From: Luteimonas wenzhouensis
GTDB lineage: Bacteria > Pseudomonadota > Gammaproteobacteria > Xanthomonadales > Xanthomonadaceae
Direction of reading: 5' to 3'
Assembly (NCBI RefSeq): GCF_007859305.1
Contig: NZ_VOHE01000007.1
Location: forward strand, 104,676 to 168,675
Length of the DNA stretch: 64,000 bases
Shown here: positions 18,173 to 26,497 of the stretch, piece after piece
How the letters are laid out: every line of letters starts with the position of its first letter
How positions within the stretch are numbered: the stretch's first letter is position 1
The notes under the pieces: generated by a model
What the model was told of the DNA's origin: nothing
Database searches by the model: none
What the model saw: only the letters and a program-made list of their open reading frames with translations
Position numbers and translations under genes: made by a program

Positions 18173-18997
18173 TTACTGCAGGCGCGCGAGCACCGCCTGG
18201 GTCGGGCGGGCGAGGTTGAGGGTGTAGAAGTGCAGTCCCGGCGCGCCGCCCTCGACCAGGCGCCGGCACAGTTTCGCCACCAGGTCGGCACCGAACTCGC
18301 GGACCGCCTCCACGTCGTCGCCCAGCGCCTGCATCTTCTTCTCGACCCAGCGCGGGATCTCCGCGCCGCACTGCGCGGAGAAGCGGCGCAGCTGGGAGAA
18401 GTTGGAGATCGGCATGATGCCGGGCACGATCGGCACCTCGACCCCGAGCGCACGGACCGCGTCGACGAAGTGGAAGTAGGCGTCGGCGTTGTAGAAGTAC
18501 TGGGTGATCGCCGAATCCGCGCCGGCGTGGACCTTGGTCCGGAAGTGGCGCAGGTCGGCCAGCGCGTCGTCGGCCTGCGGATGGGTCTCGGGATAGGCGG
18601 CGACCTCGATCCGGAAATGGTCGCCGTGGCGCTTGCGGATGAACGCCACCAGGTCGGAGGCGTAGCGCAGTTCGCCGGGCTGGCCCATGCCCGACGGCAG
18701 GTCGCCGCGCAGGGCGACGATGCGGCGACAGCCCAGTTCACGGTACTCGTCGAGCAGGGCGGCGATCTCGTCGCAGCTGCCGCCCACGCACGACAGGTGC
18801 GGCGCGGCGTCCAGGCCGTGCCGTTGCAGCAGGTGGCGCACGGTATCGGCGGTGTAGCTCAGGGTCGAGCCGCCGGCGCCGAAGGTGCACGAGACGAACT
18901 CCGGGCGATGCCGGGCCAGCCTCGCCACGGTGCGGTCGAGCTGCGCGCGCTGCTCGTCGGTCTTGGGCGGGAAGAACTCGAAGCTGATGGCGGTCAT
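18173..18997 (-). CDS. metF: 5,10-Methylenetetrahydrofolate reductase
   Basis: 274 aa from the ATG at 18997 (MTAISFEFFPPKTDEQ), slightly shorter than the 296-residue E. coli enzyme. The FAD-binding TIM barrel shows SFEFFPPKT, FVSCTFGAGGS, RRIVALRGDLPSG and EVAAYPETHPQA. It reduces methylene-THF to methyl-THF, the methyl donor for methionine synthesis, feeding the same cycle as ahcY and metK in this window. An imperfect palindrome lies at 19027-19050 just upstream and may be an operator. Confidence 0.95.
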   Translation of the reverse strand: MTAISFEFFPPKTDEQRAQLDRTVARLARHRPEFVSCTFGAGGSTLSYTADTVRHLLQRHGLDAAPHLSCVGGSCDEIAALLDEYRELGCRRIVALRGDLPSGMGQPGELRYASDLVAFIRKRHGDHFRIEVAAYPETHPQADDALADLRHFRTKVHAGADSAITQYFYNADAYFHFVDAVRALGVEVPIVPGIMPISNFSQLRRFSAQCGAEIPRWVEKKMQALGDDVEAVREFGADLVAKLCRRLVEGGAPGLHFYTLNLARPTQAVLARLQ

Positions 18998-19026
18998 CGC
19001 GGGCGGCCGGGCGGGGACCGGGAAAT

Positions 19027-19050
19027 CATATCTCTTTATCGCGATGGATG
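19027..19050 (-). promoter_or_regulatory. Candidate operator upstream of metF
   Basis: An AT-richer stretch reading CATATCTCTTTATCGCGATG then GATG on the plus strand lies 30 bp before the metF start. It contains the self-complementary core ATCGCGAT. A related string (ATATCCTTCAATTCGGATG) lies upstream of metK at 46728-46746. Regulators of methionine-cycle genes are known in this order, but the identity of any protein bound here is inference. Confidence 0.4.
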
Positions 19051-19086
19051 TTAAGAGACGCCGGTGGGATGTTCCCCCGGCGACCT

Positions 19087-19175
19087 GTAGGAGCGGCTTC
19101 AGCCGCGACCTCCGGGGCGCCAGGTCGCGCTCCGTATCCCGGCCATCGACGGGTCGCGGCTGAAGCCGCTCCTGC
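19087..19175. repeat. Inverted pair of REP palindromes (BIME-like)
   Basis: Copy one, GTAGGAGCGGCTTCAGCCGC plus GACC, spans 19087-19110. An inverted copy spans 19152-19175, 41 bp apart. Each copy is itself a palindrome. They sit between the divergent metF and DUF3228 genes. Such REP pairs are typical of Xanthomonadaceae and are usually mobilised by a RAYT (Y1) transposase encoded elsewhere; none is in this window. Confidence 0.88.
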
Positions 19176-19217
19176 AGGAACGCACGGGGGCGCGCGCATT
19201 TGGCATCCTTGCGCCCC

Positions 19218-19772
19218 ATGCGCATCGTGCTCACCCCGTTCGCCCGCGCGCGCCTGTTCCCGCGCGAGACCCGCCCCAACACCATCCAGGACTGCAGCCC
19301 CGAGGAGTTCGAGCGGCGCCTCAACGAGGAGCCGCCGCTGAAGGTGCTCGAGGGCTACGCGCCGTTCTGCCGCCTGCACGTCCACCGCAACTGGACCTCG
19401 ACCCGCTGCCTGACCGTGCCGATCACCGACGACAACCGCCACCTGCTGCGCTCGGCCTACGAAGCGCGCACGAAGCAGGAGCTGCCGGTGCTGGTGCGCT
19501 GGTTCGAGGGCGTCGAGCCGCCGGTGGCGAACTACCTCATCCCCATCCTCTACAGCGCGGAGCAGATGGCGAAGGAGGGCGCGCCGATCGACGGCGACTG
19601 GGGCATCGTCGGCTGCCTGTACACCGCCGAACCGGAGGAGATCCCGATGGCGCCGATCACCATGATGCGCAACGCGCTGGGCGTGGCGGAAGGCGGCTCC
19701 GGCGTGCCGATCGACCGCGAGGCCTACCTGCGCAGCGTCGGGTTCTGGGAGCGCAACGCCAACTGGCGCTGA
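19218..19772 (+). CDS. DUF3228-family protein
   Basis: 184 aa from the ATG at 19218. The protein is highly structured and soluble, with the recognisable family start VLTPFARARLFPRETRPNTI and QDCSPEEFERRLNEEPP, then ITMMRNALGVAEGGSGVPID. I recall this as DUF3228, a conserved bacterial and eukaryotic family without known activity. It is convergent with tag, with 12 bp between the stops. No signal peptide or membrane segment is present. Confidence 0.8.
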   Translation: MRIVLTPFARARLFPRETRPNTIQDCSPEEFERRLNEEPPLKVLEGYAPFCRLHVHRNWTSTRCLTVPITDDNRHLLRSAYEARTKQELPVLVRWFEGVEPPVANYLIPILYSAEQMAKEGAPIDGDWGIVGCLYTAEPEEIPMAPITMMRNALGVAEGGSGVPIDREAYLRSVGFWERNANWR

Positions 19773-19784
19773 GCGCCCGCCGGC

Positions 19785-20393
19785 TCACCCGGGGCGGCGG
19801 AACGTGCGCCGCGCGCGCTGCGCACGCTCGCGCACCACGCAGCCGGGCACGTGGTCGTTGACCAGGCCCATCGCCTGCATGAAGGCGTAGACGGTGGTGG
19901 GCCCGACGAAGGTCCAGCCGCGCTTCTTCAGCGCCTTCGACAGCGCGACCGATTCGGGGGAGGTCGAGCGCGACTGCGGCGGCGGCAGGCTGCGCGGGTC
20001 GGGCTCGAAGCGCCAGACGAAGGCGGCCAGCGAGCCTTCCGCCTCGACCAGTTCCAGCGCGCGGCGGGCGTTGTTGACGACCGCCTCGATCTTCCCGCGG
20101 TGGCGGACGATGCCCGGATCCTGCAGCAGGCGCTGGACATCGCGTTCGCCGAAGCGCGCCACGCGCGCGAAGTCGAAGCCGTGGAAGGCGGCGCGGAAGT
20201 TGTCGCGCTTGGCCAGGATCGTGCGCCAGCTCAGCCCCGACTGGAACGCTTCCAGGCTCAGCTTCTCGAACAGGCGCCGGTCGTCGGCGACCGGGAAGCC
20301 CCACTCCCCGTCGTGGTAGGCGAAGAACTCCGGCGCCGCCGCGCACCAGCGGCAGCGGGGCTGGCCATCGGGTCCGGGAACCGTTGCACCCAT
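19785..20393 (-). CDS. tag: DNA-3-methyladenine glycosylase I
   Basis: 202 aa from the ATG at 20393. The zinc-snap N-terminus is RCRWCAAAPEFFAYHDGEWG (first Cys and His ligands), followed by LFEKLSLEAFQSGLSWRTIL with the catalytic-pocket Glu and Trp. The HhH-type region is EAVVNNARRALEL, and KKRGWTFVGPTTVYAFMQA precedes the closing NDHVPGCVV. Tag excises 3-methyladenine from alkylated DNA. The 205-bp divergent gap upstream contains no other gene that I can recognise. Confidence 0.95.
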   Translation of the reverse strand: MGATVPGPDGQPRCRWCAAAPEFFAYHDGEWGFPVADDRRLFEKLSLEAFQSGLSWRTILAKRDNFRAAFHGFDFARVARFGERDVQRLLQDPGIVRHRGKIEAVVNNARRALELVEAEGSLAAFVWRFEPDPRSLPPPQSRSTSPESVALSKALKKRGWTFVGPTTVYAFMQAMGLVNDHVPGCVVRERAQRARRTFRRPG

Positions 20394-20598
20394 TGTCGTC
20401 TCCCCTGGATCGGCCTCGCGCCCGGGAGGGCACGGAGCGCACGCAAGCATACGGCCTGGCGGCCCGCGCACGCCCGGGGCCGGGCGGGCGCGGCACTCAC
20501 GCTCCGACCACGAATCGCACGCACTGCGTTCACGGCCCAGCCGCGAAGGTGGAGTGGTGCTGGCGGATGCCGGCCATCGTTCCACCCGGAGCTCCGCC

Positions 20599-21759
20599 AT
20601 GCTCGCCACCACCTGCCGGCGTCCACGCAGGATGCGCATCGAACACGTCGCCGAACCCGGGATCGAGCACCCCAACGACGCCATCGTCCGGGTCACGCGC
20701 TCGTGCATCTGCGGCTCGGACATCCACATCTACAACGGCCTGGTGCCGGACACGCGGGTCGGCTCGATCATCGGCCACGAGTTCTGCGGCGTGGTGGAGG
20801 AAGTGGGGCCCTCGGTGCAGGACCTGAAGGTCGGCGACCGGGTGCTGGTGCCGTTCAACATCTTCTGCGGCAGCTGCTTCTTCTGCCAGAAGGAGCTGTA
20901 CGGCAACTGCCACAACGTCAATTCGCAGGCCAGCGCGATGGGCGGCTTCTACGGCTACACCCACACCGCCGGTGGCTATGACGGCGGCCAGGCGGAGTAT
21001 GTGCGCGTGCCGTTCGCGGACGTGGGCCCGACGATCATCCCCGACGACATCCACATCGAGGACGCGGTGCTGCTCACCGACGCCTTCCCGACCGGCTACC
21101 AGGCGGCGGAAATGGGCAGCATCCGCGAGGGCGACACCGTCGTGGTCTTCGGCGCCGGCCCCGTCGGACTGTTCGCGGCGAAGAGCGCGTGGTTCTTCGG
21201 CGCCGGCCGGGTGATCGTGGTCGATCGCGAGGACTACCGGCTGGAGTTCGCCCGCAGGTTCGCGCATGCCGAGACGGTGAACTTCCTCGAGGTGGACGAC
21301 GTCGCCACCCACCTGAAGAAGATGACCGACTGGCTGGGCGCGGACGTGTGCATCGACGCGGTTGGTTGCGACGCCACCGGCAGCGCCTTCCACGGCATCA
21401 CCGGCAAGATCCTGATGCTGCAGGCCGGCTCGCCGATCGCGTTGCACTGGGCGATCAACAGCGCGCGCAAGGGCGGGCGCATCTCGATCGTCGGCGTTTA
21501 CGGGCCGACCTTCAACATGATTCCGATCGGCAACGCGGTGAACAAGGGCCTGACCCTGCGCATGAACCAGGCCAGCGTGAAGCGCCACCTGCCGCGGCTG
21601 ATCGAGCACATCCGCGCCGGGCACATCTCGCCGCGCGAGGTCATCACCCACCGCATCCCGCTCGAGGACGTGGCCGACGCCTACGACATCTTCGTCAACA
21701 AGCGCGAGAACTGCATCAAGCCGGTGCTGGTGCCGCCCTTGGCACGGGACGCGGCATGA
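20599..21759 (+). CDS. Zinc-dependent medium-chain alcohol dehydrogenase
   Basis: 386 aa from the ATG at 20599, with GGAG five bases upstream. Catalytic zinc residues lie in CICGSDIHIYNG and GHEFCGVVEEVG. The structural zinc site is CGSCFFCQKELYGNC, and the Rossmann motif is VVFGAGPVGLFAAKSA. The overall pattern resembles glutathione-independent formaldehyde/threonine-type dehydrogenases (AIHWA-like region ALHWAINSARKGGRI). The substrate is unknown. The next gene starts inside its stop codon (ATGA), so the two are translationally coupled. Confidence 0.92.
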   Translation: MLATTCRRPRRMRIEHVAEPGIEHPNDAIVRVTRSCICGSDIHIYNGLVPDTRVGSIIGHEFCGVVEEVGPSVQDLKVGDRVLVPFNIFCGSCFFCQKELYGNCHNVNSQASAMGGFYGYTHTAGGYDGGQAEYVRVPFADVGPTIIPDDIHIEDAVLLTDAFPTGYQAAEMGSIREGDTVVVFGAGPVGLFAAKSAWFFGAGRVIVVDREDYRLEFARRFAHAETVNFLEVDDVATHLKKMTDWLGADVCIDAVGCDATGSAFHGITGKILMLQAGSPIALHWAINSARKGGRISIVGVYGPTFNMIPIGNAVNKGLTLRMNQASVKRHLPRLIEHIRAGHISPREVITHRIPLEDVADAYDIFVNKRENCIKPVLVPPLARDAA

Positions 21760-22205
21760 GCACCGGGAGCATGGAGACGGACATGGAAACCAGCGACCGC
21801 CCGCACGCCCACATCCCCGGATGGGGGTCCGACCTGCCGCGCGAGAACCGCCCCGCCGTGCCGATGGAGCGCACGCCGCCGCGACTGGACGTGCCATGGA
21901 GCGATCCGCCCCCGCAGCAGCCGATGACGGTGGAAGTACTCAAGTCGGTCGAGCGCCCGGACCATTCGCGCACCTTCGGCACGCGGCTGCCGCCGAAGGG
22001 GCTGAGCGGGGCGATCCGCCGCGCCGCCTTCCGCCGCAGCGAGAACGACATCGGCCACTGGCTGCTGCTGGTGGCCGCCGACCGGATCGATGTGGTCGAA
22101 GGGCTGTGCGAGGACGCCCGGCGCTCGCCGGCGAAGACCGCGATGGTGGCCGCGGGGATCGGCGCGCTGGGGCTGGTCGCCTGGGGCCTGCTGCGTCGCC
22201 GCTGA
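21756..22205 (+). CDS. Unknown 149-aa protein coupled to the alcohol dehydrogenase
   Basis: It starts at the ATG overlapping the dehydrogenase stop (ATGA at 21756-21759). The first 60 residues are polar and proline-rich and look disordered. Residues 85-125 (RRAAFRRSENDIGHWLLLVAADRIDVVEG) look helical and amphipathic. A single C-terminal membrane helix (AMVAAGIGALGLVAWGLL) ends in RRR. I do not recognise a family. The coupling suggests it tethers or assists the dehydrogenase at the membrane, but this is inference. Confidence 0.7.
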   Translation: MSTGSMETDMETSDRPHAHIPGWGSDLPRENRPAVPMERTPPRLDVPWSDPPPQQPMTVEVLKSVERPDHSRTFGTRLPPKGLSGAIRRAAFRRSENDIGHWLLLVAADRIDVVEGLCEDARRSPAKTAMVAAGIGALGLVAWGLLRRR

Positions 22206-22255
22206 GGCGGGTGCGCGCCGACGGGCAGCGCGCGTGCGGTGCGGGAGGCCGTCGC

Positions 22256-22816
22256 TCAGCCGGCCAGGTGCTGGTGCAGGATGGTGGCGCCCACCGCGAT
22301 CAGCACCAGGCCGCCGACGACCTCCGCCCGGCGGCCGATCATCTCGCCCAGGGCGCGCCCGGCCATGACCCCGATGCTGACCAGGCTGAAGGTGCACAGG
22401 CCGATCACCGCGGCGACCAGCAGGATGTTGACCTCCACGAAGGCCAGGCCCACGCCGGCCGCCATCGCGTCGATGCTGGTGGCCAGTCCGGCCACCGCGA
22501 CCGCCCACAGCCCGGTGCCCCGAGGTGCGCCGTCCTGCCCGCCGTCGCCGTGCAGCGCTTTCCAGACCAGATGCAGCCCGAGCCCGCACAGCAGGCCGAA
22601 GGCGATCCAGTGGTCCCATTCCTCGATCCAGCGCTGCGCGACCGACCCCATCGCCCAGCCCACGATCGGCGTCACCGCCTCCACGACGCCGAAGATCGCG
22701 CCGGTGTGCAGGGCGTCGTGCCAGCGAGGACGCATTGCCGCACCCTTGCCGAGGGCGGCGGCGAACGCATCGGTCGACATCGCCAGGCCGAGGAGGAGGA
22801 TGGAAACGGGGTGCAT
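22256..22816 (-). CDS. mntP: Manganese efflux pump MntP
   Basis: 186 aa from the ATG at 22816, with six hydrophobic helices arranged as an inverted repeat of two DUF204 units. Each half carries the conserved acidic motif: LAMSTDAFAAALGKG in the first and GLATSIDAMAAGVGLAF in the second. MntP exports Mn2+ when it is in excess. Control by the yybP-ykoY manganese riboswitch just upstream (about 22880-22992) strongly supports the assignment. Confidence 0.95.
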   Translation of the reverse strand: MHPVSILLLGLAMSTDAFAAALGKGAAMRPRWHDALHTGAIFGVVEAVTPIVGWAMGSVAQRWIEEWDHWIAFGLLCGLGLHLVWKALHGDGGQDGAPRGTGLWAVAVAGLATSIDAMAAGVGLAFVEVNILLVAAVIGLCTFSLVSIGVMAGRALGEMIGRRAEVVGGLVLIAVGATILHQHLAG

Positions 22817-22879
22817 CGCATCGCCATGCGGCCGGGGCTGGGCGCAACGGGCCTGCACGCGCCCGGCCGGCTGACGTGC

Positions 22880-22992
22880 ATGGCTCGCTGGTCTCGCCAA
22901 CCCGAGGGTTGCGACCGCCATGGCCGGTGCAGGCCAAGTGTGTTGACGGGCGCGCCGCCGCGGGTCGCGGCAGCCGGCTACTCCCCAGGGAG
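22880..22992 (-). ncRNA. Manganese riboswitch (yybP-ykoY) upstream of mntP
   Basis: Read on the minus strand, the element opens with the hallmark GGGGAGTAGCC. The second conserved strand follows as CGTCAACACACTTGGCC, and the 3' side of the closing helix is TTGGCGAGACC. These are the conserved blocks of the yybP-ykoY class, which binds Mn2+ at a three-way junction and increases expression of manganese exporters. The 3' end lies about 65 nt before the mntP start codon. The boundary positions are approximate. Confidence 0.9.
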
Positions 22993-23122
22993 TGGTGCGG
23001 TCGCCAGGCGACCTGCGCGACCATTGTACGGGACGGTGCGCCCTCCACACCTGGCGCCCGGCGTGGCAGGGCGCCGCCGGGCCTCCGTGCGCGGCCGTGC
23101 GGTGCCGCCGTCCGCCGCCGCC
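22993..23122. other. Intergenic stretch upstream of the manganese riboswitch
   Basis: GC-rich sequence between the riboswitch and the end of the DUF2894 gene. The mntP promoter should lie here, but I see no convincing -35/-10 pair, and I see no gene. Confidence 0.4.
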
Positions 23123-23767
23123 TCAGCCCGGTCGCCGCCTGCGGCGGGAACGCGATCGCGGGTCCGCAGCGGCGGCCGGCAGACGGCTCCGCGGCGTCCG
23201 GCAATGCCGCTCCAGCGCGGCCAGCGCATCGGCATGGCCGAGAAAGTGCAGGAGGTAGCCGGGTGCGGCCTCGCGCATCACCGCGATCGCGCGATGGACC
23301 AGGACGGTGGAGTGCATGGGGCCGGCATCGGCCGGGAGCGCCGCGATCGCGTCGCGCAACCGCGCCTCCAGGCGCAGCCGCGCCCAGGCCTGGCGTGCGG
23401 CGTCCAGGGCGGGCAGGGGCGCAAAGCCGTCGCGGCCTTCCGAAGGCCGTGGCGCCGTCGATTCCGTGGCATCGCCCGGATCCGCCGCTGCGGTGGCGGC
23501 CGGCGTGCCCCGCGTGCGCAGCTGCGCGAGTAGCCCGGCCAGGGCCGCCAGGCCGTTCGCGGGAACCGCGTGTGTCGGGCGGGCAGGACCGGCGTCGGGC
23601 TGTGGAACGTCTTCGAGCAGGCGGCGCAGCCGCTCCTCCAGCACCGCACGTACCGGGCCGGCATCCAGCCTCGCCATCCGCGCCGCCAGCGCATCGATGC
23701 GCTGCAACCGTGCGCCGCCGCCCAGCGTGGACAGCCGCTGCGGCAGCTGCGGCGCGTTATCGCCCAT
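23123..23767 (-). CDS. DUF2894-family protein, last gene of the motor-like operon
   Basis: 214 aa. The N-terminal helix-rich region (RLQRIDALAARMARLDAGPVRAVLEERL) is followed by a low-complexity linker. The conserved part is at residues 115-190: QAWARLRLEARLRDAI, then NAGP-like DAGPMHSTVLVHRAIAVM and PGYLLHFLGHADAL. I recall this as DUF2894. The tail is arginine-rich (RSRSRRRRR). There is no membrane segment, so it is probably cytoplasmic. Its start overlaps the OmpA-like gene by 11 bp, which ties it to that operon. No activity is known. Confidence 0.82.
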   Translation of the reverse strand: MGDNAPQLPQRLSTLGGGARLQRIDALAARMARLDAGPVRAVLEERLRRLLEDVPQPDAGPARPTHAVPANGLAALAGLLAQLRTRGTPAATAAADPGDATESTAPRPSEGRDGFAPLPALDAARQAWARLRLEARLRDAIAALPADAGPMHSTVLVHRAIAVMREAAPGYLLHFLGHADALAALERHCRTPRSRLPAAAADPRSRSRRRRRPG

Positions 23768-24407
23768 CGGCAGTGGCCTGCGGCTGGCGCGGGCGCGGCA
23801 CCGGCGCGATTTCCACCCGCCGGTTGCGGGCGCGACCGGCTTCGTGGTCGTTGGAGTCGACCGGCTGCTGGTCGCCGAAGGCGGCGGCGAACACCGAATC
23901 GGCAGGGACGCCCTCCTCGACCAGGGCGCGGGTCACGGTGAGCGCGCGCTGCGCGGACAGGTCCCAGTTGTCGGCGTAGCGCCGGTTGCCCTGCAGCACC
24001 GGGCGGTCGTCGGTGAAGCCGCTGACCATCAGGATCTCCTCGCGCGCGGACAGGTAGCCCGAAAGCGGGGCGGCGAGTTCGCGCAGCAGGGCGCGTCCCT
24101 CGTCCTGCAGCGCATCGGAGTTGACCGGAAACAGCAGGCTGCCGCGGATGCCGATGCGTCCGTCCACCAGGGTCACGCGCCCGGCCGCGAGCGGCGCGGC
24201 GAGCGCCCGCTCGAGCGTCTCGCGCTGTGCGGCCAGGCGTGCCTGTTCGCGCTCGACGTGCTCGAGTTTCGCGGCGGTGTGCAGATGAGCGCCGACCACG
24301 CCCAGCAGGATCAGCACGAACACGCCCAGCATCACCGCCATCAGGTCGCCGAAGGCGGCCCAGACGGTGGCGGTGTCGCCGTCTCCGCCGTCGATCCCCG
24401 CGCTCAT
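23757..24407 (-). CDS. MotB/ZorB-like OmpA-domain protein
   Basis: 216 aa. One membrane helix at residues 16-40 carries an Asp near its cytoplasmic end (AAFGDLMAVMLGVFVLILL, Asp21), the position of the ion-binding Asp of MotB, ExbD and ZorB. A short coiled coil (residues 45-75) links to an OmpA-type peptidoglycan-binding domain at about 85-205: LFPVNSDAL, VSGFTDDRPV, NWDLSAQRA and GRARNRRVEI. This is the two-helix stator-partner architecture. Its ATG overlaps the upstream DUF802 stop (ATGA), consistent with a complex made in fixed ratio. Confidence 0.88.
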   Translation of the reverse strand: MSAGIDGGDGDTATVWAAFGDLMAVMLGVFVLILLGVVGAHLHTAAKLEHVEREQARLAAQRETLERALAAPLAAGRVTLVDGRIGIRGSLLFPVNSDALQDEGRALLRELAAPLSGYLSAREEILMVSGFTDDRPVLQGNRRYADNWDLSAQRALTVTRALVEEGVPADSVFAAAFGDQQPVDSNDHEAGRARNRRVEIAPVPRPRQPQATADGR

Positions 24408-26497
24408 GCCGCGGCCGACTCGCCCGCGCCGGCCACGCGCTGCAGGCCGGCCAGGATCTGCTGCTGCGAGGACACGCTCAGTTCGATCACTTCGCGGGCC
24501 TGGGCGACGTAGTAGGCCAGCTGCTGGTCGCTGCGCGCGAGCGAGCCGTCGAGCGCGGCGGCCACCTGCTGCAGGCGCTCGAGCAAGGCCTCGTTGGCGG
24601 CGCCGAACGACTCCACCGCCGCGGCGAAGGCATCGCCCAGGCTGGCCACCTCGATCGCGCTGCCGGTGAGCTGGGCGGCGGCGGCGTCGAGGCGCCCGGC
24701 CCCGGCATCGATGCGCTCGCCCAGCGTCGCCGCGGTGCGTTCGAGCAGGTCGGCCGAGGTCGAGACCAGCGCATCCACCGCCGCGCGCTGCTCGCCGGAG
24801 GCGTGGTTCACCGCGTCGAGCAGGGTTTCCAGGGCGGCGAGCAGGCGGGTGCGTTCCTCGAGCATTGCGGTGTCGCGGACCATGCTCTCCGACAGCGACT
24901 GGCGCAGTTCGGCGACGACCTCCGCAGCCGCGCGCGGGGCTTCCGACGCGGTCTGGACCAGGCGCGAGACCTCGGCGATCGTCGCGTCGGCGTGCGCCTG
25001 CGACTGCGCGGCGATCGCGGACGCGGTGCGCTCGAGCGTGTCGCAGATCGCGCGCTGGCGTCCGGCCACGTCCTCGCCCGCCTGCGCCCAGCGACGGGCG
25101 AGGTCGGTGGACAGGGCCTCGAGGCGTTCGCTCCAGGCGGCCAGGCGCGCTTCGTCCCGTGCCGCGAGCGCGGCCTGCAGGGCGTCGCCCGAGGCGCGCA
25201 GGCCGTCGACCAGCGCCGTCGCCTGGCGTTCCAGTCCCGTCGTGGCCGCAACCAGTGCTGCTTCGTTGCGACTGGCCAGCGCCTCGGCGGTGGCCTGCTG
25301 GCGCGCGAGCGCGTCGGTCCAGGCGTCGGCGACGGCGGCGCTGGCGGCCTCCAGCCGCGTCGCCATGCCATCGACGAGTTCGGCCGCGCGTCGTTCCTGC
25401 GCCTGCGCCGAGCGCTCGAACAGCGCGCCGAGTCCGGCGGCGAGCGCCTCGTTCGCCTGCTGCTGCGCGTCCAGGGCGCTGCGCCAGCTGTCCGCGGCGT
25501 GGGTGCTGGCGGCCTCGAACCCTGACGAGAGCTGCGTGAGCTGCCGTTCCACCGCCTGGGCGACGGCCTGGCGCAGCCCATCGGTCTCGCGCGCCACGCC
25601 GGCCAGGGTGTCGGCCACCACCGGCTGCAGCGATGCGGCGACCGCGCGGCTGCCCTCGGCGACGCTGGTTGCGAGCGACTGCCCGACCGACGCCGCGAGC
25701 GCCTCGTAGCTGCGCTGCACTTCGGTGTGGAACGCGTCCTGCCGCGCCTCCAGCCGTGCGTTCGAGGCGGCGGCCTGCTGTTCGATCGCGTGGGTCATCG
25801 CCTGCAGGCGGTCGACCAGGGCCGGCATCAGTTCGGCCTGGCGCTGCAGCAGGACGAAGGCCTGTGCGTCGCGGTGGGCGCGCGTGTGGATGCGCAGCGG
25901 GCCGGCGATGGCCTCGTCCAGCCGCTGCGCCACCTGCACCCGCTCGCGCCGCGCCAGCGCCGACAGCAGGCCGAGCGCGGCGGACGCGCCGACGCCGGCG
26001 ATCGAGGTGCCGAAGGCGATCGCCAGTCCATGCACGGGCGTGGCCAGCGATGCGCGGATCGCGTCGAGGTCGAGCGCGCTGCCCAGCGCCAGGCCGGTGC
26101 CGCGCAGCGTCGCCATCATCCCGAGCAGGGTGCCGAGCATGCCCAGCAGGACCAGCAGCGCGGCCAGCGGCGGCGCAAGCGCAGGCGCGGGCAGCGCGGC
26201 GCGGCCGTCCTCGATGCGCAGCCGCACCGGCTGGCGCAGCGGCTGGGGCAGGCGCGAGAGCCAGGCCTGCAGGTCGCCCGCTTCGGCGTCCACGTCGTCG
26301 AGGGCGCGCGCCAGCGCCGTGGTACCGGCGCGGTGGCGGCGCAGGTCGAACGCGCCGGCCAGGTAGCACAGCGCGACCAGCAGCACCACGGCCAGCCCCA
26401 GCAGGCTGGTGCCGAGGTAGCCCGCGCCGATCCAGCCGACGACGGACAGGCCGGCGATGAAGATGCAGGGCGCGAGGAGGCGGGGGAGTCGGGTCAT
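24404..26497 (-). CDS. DUF802 protein: MotA/ExbB-like channel with very long coiled-coil tail
   Basis: 697 aa. Two N-terminal membrane helices (about residues 11-28 and 31-49) are followed by two more at 108-130 (LLVLLGMLGTLLGMMATL) and 153-182 (GLAIAFGTSIAGVGASAALG). These match the GLLGT-type pore helices of MotA/TolQ/ExbB proteins. About 500 residues of alanine/glutamine-rich coiled coil follow, with repeated A-x-A-x-LE patterns, reminiscent of the cytoplasmic tail of ZorA. I recall the C-terminal part as DUF802. It overlaps both neighbours by four bases (ATGA), so the operon is tightly coupled. Confidence 0.87.
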   Translation of the reverse strand: MTRLPRLLAPCIFIAGLSVVGWIGAGYLGTSLLGLAVVLLVALCYLAGAFDLRRHRAGTTALARALDDVDAEAGDLQAWLSRLPQPLRQPVRLRIEDGRAALPAPALAPPLAALLVLLGMLGTLLGMMATLRGTGLALGSALDLDAIRASLATPVHGLAIAFGTSIAGVGASAALGLLSALARRERVQVAQRLDEAIAGPLRIHTRAHRDAQAFVLLQRQAELMPALVDRLQAMTHAIEQQAAASNARLEARQDAFHTEVQRSYEALAASVGQSLATSVAEGSRAVAASLQPVVADTLAGVARETDGLRQAVAQAVERQLTQLSSGFEAASTHAADSWRSALDAQQQANEALAAGLGALFERSAQAQERRAAELVDGMATRLEAASAAVADAWTDALARQQATAEALASRNEAALVAATTGLERQATALVDGLRASGDALQAALAARDEARLAAWSERLEALSTDLARRWAQAGEDVAGRQRAICDTLERTASAIAAQSQAHADATIAEVSRLVQTASEAPRAAAEVVAELRQSLSESMVRDTAMLEERTRLLAALETLLDAVNHASGEQRAAVDALVSTSADLLERTAATLGERIDAGAGRLDAAAAQLTGSAIEVASLGDAFAAAVESFGAANEALLERLQQVAAALDGSLARSDQQLAYYVAQAREVIELSVSSQQQILAGLQRVAGAGESAAA

